Positions 60,646-64,000 of a stretch of 64,000 bases of DNA are shown here, in pieces (within the stretch, counting starts at the first letter, position 1; the number at the start of each line of letters is the position of its first letter). Source of the DNA: Carallia brachiata. Lineage: Eukaryota > Streptophyta > Magnoliopsida > Malpighiales > Rhizophoraceae. The stretch is from the NCBI GenBank assembly GCA_021464245.1, contig JADCRB010000096.1, positions 1,216,951 through 1,280,950 of the forward strand, written 5' to 3'. The position numbers and the translations under genes were made by a program. The notes beneath the pieces are model-generated. The model was not told where the DNA came from and did no database searches. It worked only from the letters and a program-made list of their open reading frames with translations.

Positions 60646-61580
60646 TGATCTTCGTGGCCTTGCCTAGTTGGATGTCCATATTGGTATGCTTTTTAATAAA
60701 ATTTAGCAGCCTGTGAGTGACGCACGCAGCGAAGCACAGGTCACCGTTCCACTTGCACTTTGGTCAGATTGAAAATTGAGCGTAGGAAAGAAGAGCTTTT
60801 GATTACATAGTAAAATTAAAAAGTTATTCAAACAATATTTAAATTACAAAAATTAAAATATTTTGTATAATTGAAATAAAAAATATAAATTAAAAAAAAA
60901 AATATTTTTTTAAAATTTTATTATATTATATAAAATATATTAATTATTATAATTTAAATACTGTTTGAATAATTTGTTATTCGATTATAAATATTTATTG
61001 AGAAAATAATTGATACCTTGACCGGCTTCTGTGACAACGACTAAAGGGCCATTTGCAAGCTTCCATTTAACGCACCAGATTTTTGTGTGCCAAATGCCTA
61101 TTGCCGAACTTTATATAGCCGGTGGATGTTGACTTTAAAGTAGAACACATAACCAATCACATGATTTTCGGGGATGGAGACGCATGCACCACATTTTTCT
61201 CCAGAGATTTTTGTTTTGTTGTTGGGAATATTCCTTTTTTTTCTCCTTGAAAGAATTTTATGTATTACTACATTTTTGTCATCAATTAAATACATAAAAA
61301 AAATTCAAAATATAACATAAAAAAGAAAATTTTCCTTTGATTAAGCTTACATTATTAAACGGCAATCACACATTCTCCCATTACGTTTTCTCATAGATTT
61401 TTTAAGATTGCAGGCGAAAGGACCTAAAAAAAATGATATAATGAACCTTCTAAAATAAATAACAAGATCATATTTAAACTTGGAATTCATATTTCATCAA
61501 AAATTTGATACAAAGATGATATCCAAATGGAAAAACAGAAAAAAAAAAAAGTAGTATTACATATTATTTATAAGGCATCA

Positions 61581-61751
61581 ATGGAATATATGGAGGATCC
61601 AACACCATTGAAGAACTTCAAGCAACCAAAGAACCTCAAGGCAAAGCAAGAACTTGTAGACTTAGCCACAGCTCAATATGCTTTCCCTGTTATTATCTCA
61701 ATTCTAATTACTTATCTCCTTAGTTCCTTCCTCTGTCATCTGTCCTGCTGA
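61581..61751 (+). other. Short reading frame with hydrophobic C-terminus
   Basis: 56 residues: MEYMEDPTPLKNFKQPKNLK, then a charged stretch, then a hydrophobic segment FPVIISILITYLLSSFL that could span a membrane. It overlaps the 3' end of the minus-strand MAGLQY gene by about 30 bases. The block B paralogue (32004-32147) loses the hydrophobic part through a 2-base difference. Coding status is uncertain; it could simply be the 3'UTR of the opposite gene. Confidence 0.3.
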
Positions 61752-61959
61752 TCATGATAGCAGCAGCCTTGTTGCCAAGCTTGTTGACGTTCTTGTACAC
61801 AACCAGGCTTGTGGGGTATTGTTTCCGATCATCGGCAGCATCAATTTTTGGGACTTGCAAGGGAAGATTATTAGCTTTCTGGGTTGTGTCTACTACAGAA
61901 GATTGTGGACGAGGGTATAAGAAATCAGTTGGGAAAAAGTTGTATTGGAGGCCGGCCAT
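61720..61959 (-). CDS. Small MAGLQY-motif protein, unknown function (intact)
   Basis: 79 residues starting MAGLQYNFFPTDFLYPRP, followed by a polar middle (QVPKIDAADDRKQYPTSLVV) and a basic C-terminus. It shares its N-terminus with the proteins at 34302-34622 and the frameshifted locus near 32.2 kb, so it belongs to a small tandem family. The function is unknown to me. The hydrophobic/aromatic N-terminal motif is not a convincing signal peptide. A good TATA box (CTATAAATAC, minus strand, 62174-62184) lies about 220 bases upstream of the ATG, leaving a 5'UTR of roughly 190 bases, which supports a real transcription unit. Confidence 0.6.
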   Translation of the reverse strand: MAGLQYNFFPTDFLYPRPQSSVVDTTQKANNLPLQVPKIDAADDRKQYPTSLVVYKNVNKLGNKAAAIMISRTDDRGRN

Positions 61960-62173
61960 GAAAATAATATGATAAGCTATCTAACTTGATCCCACAGATT
62001 CCAGAAAAATATCCAAGAATCAAGGAGGAGGTAAGTTAGATAGAGGTGCCAATTATTTAGGCAACAAACTCAAAAGTTTGGAAAGATGTTGAAGAGTTGT
62101 ATTGGTGGCTAATATTAGAAGAGAGAGTATCTAAAGTTTGTTTATTGTTCTATAGTGCATTTACAGGGTCTTT

Positions 62174-62184
62174 GTATTTATAGG
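62174..62184 (-). promoter_or_regulatory. TATA box of the MAGLQY gene
   Basis: CTATAAATAC on the minus strand, a near-ideal plant TATA box, placed to drive the gene starting at 61959. The block B paralogue has the weaker CATAAATAC at about 32545. Confidence 0.5.
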
Positions 62185-62836
62185 GAGGCAGGGGAGGTTG
62201 CTTGGAAATTTGGGCTATTAAGGAATGGAAATTGTGTGCTAATTGTTGACAGTTTGTGGTTTTGATTGGTTTTGTTTACTGCTGCCTTTGGGGATTTTTA
62301 TTCGATTAGAATATTCCTTTGATCGTTTTATGCTTTGTCTTAAATTTTGATGTTTCGTTGGGGTGGGGATTAATATTGGCCAAGTGTAAATGACTATTTC
62401 GAATTTTTACAGGAATGAATCTTACCTGGGGAGGATCTGATTTTTCAAAAGTTATTTTTAACTTTTAAGCCAACAGCAACACGCATGTGGGTGTGTTCTC
62501 ATAAAAATAAAAATAAAACACTTATGTGGGTGTGGCACATAATTATAACAACTTAACCGCCTTTGTCTCTAACAGAGCAATTTCTTTAATCTGATCCAAG
62601 TTAGCCAAAATATGAAGGGCTTATTTAGATATTTTGCAGAAATTTCTTATGCTTAAAGGTACCCCGAAGGGCACTCCGCGTTATTATATGAAGCATCTCT
62701 GTCTTTTCAGGTATGTAAACCGACGCACTAGAGTAGACAACATTGATTATTAACCGGCATTTGAAATAAAAGCATCGTCCAAAAAAAAAAAAAAACTCAA
62801 AAGTCCTTTTTTTTATTTTTTTTTATTTTCTAAACT

Positions 62837-63292
62837 AAGGTTATCAGAATCAGACCGGTCATCAACCAGAAACATTAGTGGGTTAAGGTTCAACCGGTTC
62901 AACTGGTTCAACCGGTATTTATTAATATATATATGTATAAAAGTAATTTAAAAAAATAATCCTTATATATGGTTATTAAATATTACTTTTTTATTTTTAA
63001 GGATTAAATTAAAAATTTTGATAAATTTAAGACTAAATTGAAAGTTTTAATTAAATTTAAAACTCAAATTATAATTTAAATAAACTTTGGGATCAAATTA
63101 TAATTTATAAAAATTTTATTTGCTTTAAACCGATTGAACCGGTTCAGTTTTTCACCAGTTTTGACCAGTTTTAACCGATTTTGACCAGTCCGAATGAAGG
63201 GTCAAAAGTGACCATGAACCTACCTGGACTTTTGACCGGTCATCAGTTGAACCGATCGGACCAACCGGTCCAGGCCGATTTTAACAACAATA
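62837..63292. mobile_element. Non-autonomous element with AACCGG-rich ends (copy 2)
   Basis: Starts 'aaggttatcagaatcagacc' and ends 'ggccgattttaacaacaata', with the same interior strings as the copy in TNL-3 ('aaggattaaatt', 'ttgggatcaaatta'). The flanks TTCTAAACT and TTTTAAACT (62828-62836, 63293-63301) are an 8-of-9 target duplication. Block B shows the empty site as 'ctttctaaactacccg' (33421-33436). No coding sequence. Confidence 0.75.
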
Positions 63293-64000
63293 TTTTAAAC
63301 TACCCATTTTCTTCCAAGTCTTTATTAAAAAATAAATAAATAAATAAATAATTTTGTGCCACCGTAAAATTCTGGAAATTTCGGGACCTCACACATCTGC
63401 ACTTACCATTGCACAGGAGACCCCCTGTTCAAAAAAAAAAAAAAAAAAACGCAGGAGGCCCCAAAAAACAAGAGGACCAATTTCTTGTGGGCTTCTAGTG
63501 GGGCCCACAAGCATAATTAATCTAAGTTCAGTATTAATTGCGAAGGCCTTACCCAAGCAAACCAAACGGTTTATCCACCTCTGAAATTCCAATCACCCAA
63601 AGTACATCATGTGGTTACGTCAGGATAGTGAAATGAACAAAACAAAAGCAGATTAATGGTTATTGCAGCAACAAAACAAGAGTATATTAGCCCATTGCCC
63701 AACCGCAATACAAATTTTGCTACTCACTCGTACTTTATTGGCCTTAAGGCTATTGTTTTTTCATATTCAAGACAAAAGGGAATTTATAAGAATGTTAAAA
63801 AGATGCCTCAAGCCTAGAAAGAGGATCTTTGTTTTTGTAGAGGACGAGAGTGAGCGGTCATTAGCGGACATGGGAGAAGTGTGTGATATGAATTCTGGCG
63901 CTGCCAAAAAACCAATGTATTTTTATTTTCTTTTCTTTTTTTTTGTTCATTTATTCCTACCAAATTTGAACTGAACTTGTTATGACTAAAAGAATATTGA

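Larger units (their letters stand above)
57931..63999. repeat. Spacer block C
   Basis: Single-copy counterpart of blocks A and B, matching A from 57931 and B through to the window end. It carries the intact small-protein gene (61720-61959). Insertions unique to it are at 58195-58577, 60240-60645 and 62837-63292. The remaining sequence has no recognisable gene. Confidence 0.7.
36254..64000. repeat. Segmental duplication copy II (TNL-4/TNL-5 side)
   Basis: This is the second copy of the 34-kb block, starting within the TNL-3 LRR remnant and running past the window end. It is collinear with copy I. It has its own insertions (45730-45888, 45983-46484, 58195-58577, 60240-60645, 62837-63292) that are absent from the equivalent sites in copy I, which dates those insertions after the duplication. 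Confidence 0.85.

Overview
This is a nuclear segment of a flowering-plant genome. It is AT-rich with interrupted genes, GT/AG introns, many MITEs and LTR debris. It carries TIR-NB-ARC-LRR (TNL) resistance-gene sequences, a class found in dicots and absent from grasses, so the source is a eudicot. A woody rosid such as Citrus would fit, but that is a guess from general resemblance.

The window is a decayed TNL cluster arranged as a tandem segmental duplication with a period of about 34.4 kb. Copy I (about 1.4-34.0 kb) holds, in order: a GH47 mannosidase pseudogene (MNS-b), TNL-1 (7114-11237), a truncated second TNL 3' end, MNS-c, an AT-rich higher-order repeat array (14.8-17.9 kb), TNL-2 (18021-22283), and a long non-coding spacer. 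That spacer is itself tandemly duplicated (blocks A and B, 23.7-34.0 kb). Copy II (about 36.2-64.0 kb) repeats the order: TNL-3 remnant, truncated TNL 3' end, MNS-d, TNL-4 (41526-45694), truncated TNL 3' end, MNS-e, a shorter array (50.5-52.4 kb), TNL-5 (52525-56491), and spacer C. The first 1.1 kb is a further truncated TNL 3' end plus MNS unit.

Each TNL has the same five-exon plan: TIR; NB-ARC; a first leucine-rich exon; a main LRR exon; a post-LRR C-JID exon. No copy is fully open as read. TNL-1 has single-base frameshifts, TNL-2 has one TGA in the LRR exon, TNL-4 has a frameshift plus a TGA, TNL-5 has lost its start codon, two splice sites and its P-loop, and TNL-3 keeps only LRR and C-JID pieces. 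TNL-1 and TNL-2 could still give truncated TIR-NB (531 aa) and TIR-NB-partial-LRR (718 aa) proteins.

The other recurring gene is the 3' half of a class I (GH47) alpha-1,2-mannosidase, present in five broken copies, always just 3' of a truncated TNL end. The spacers hold a small minus-strand gene family with the N-terminal motif MAGLQYxFFPTDFLYPRP. Intact copies are at 34302-34622 and 61720-61959, and a frameshifted copy is near 32.1-32.4 kb. Comparing paralogous segments gives filled and empty sites for several mobile elements with target-site duplications. The most unusual structures are the 5-monomer arrays whose last monomer is the TNL 5' flank, and the repeated TNL-mannosidase fusion unit.
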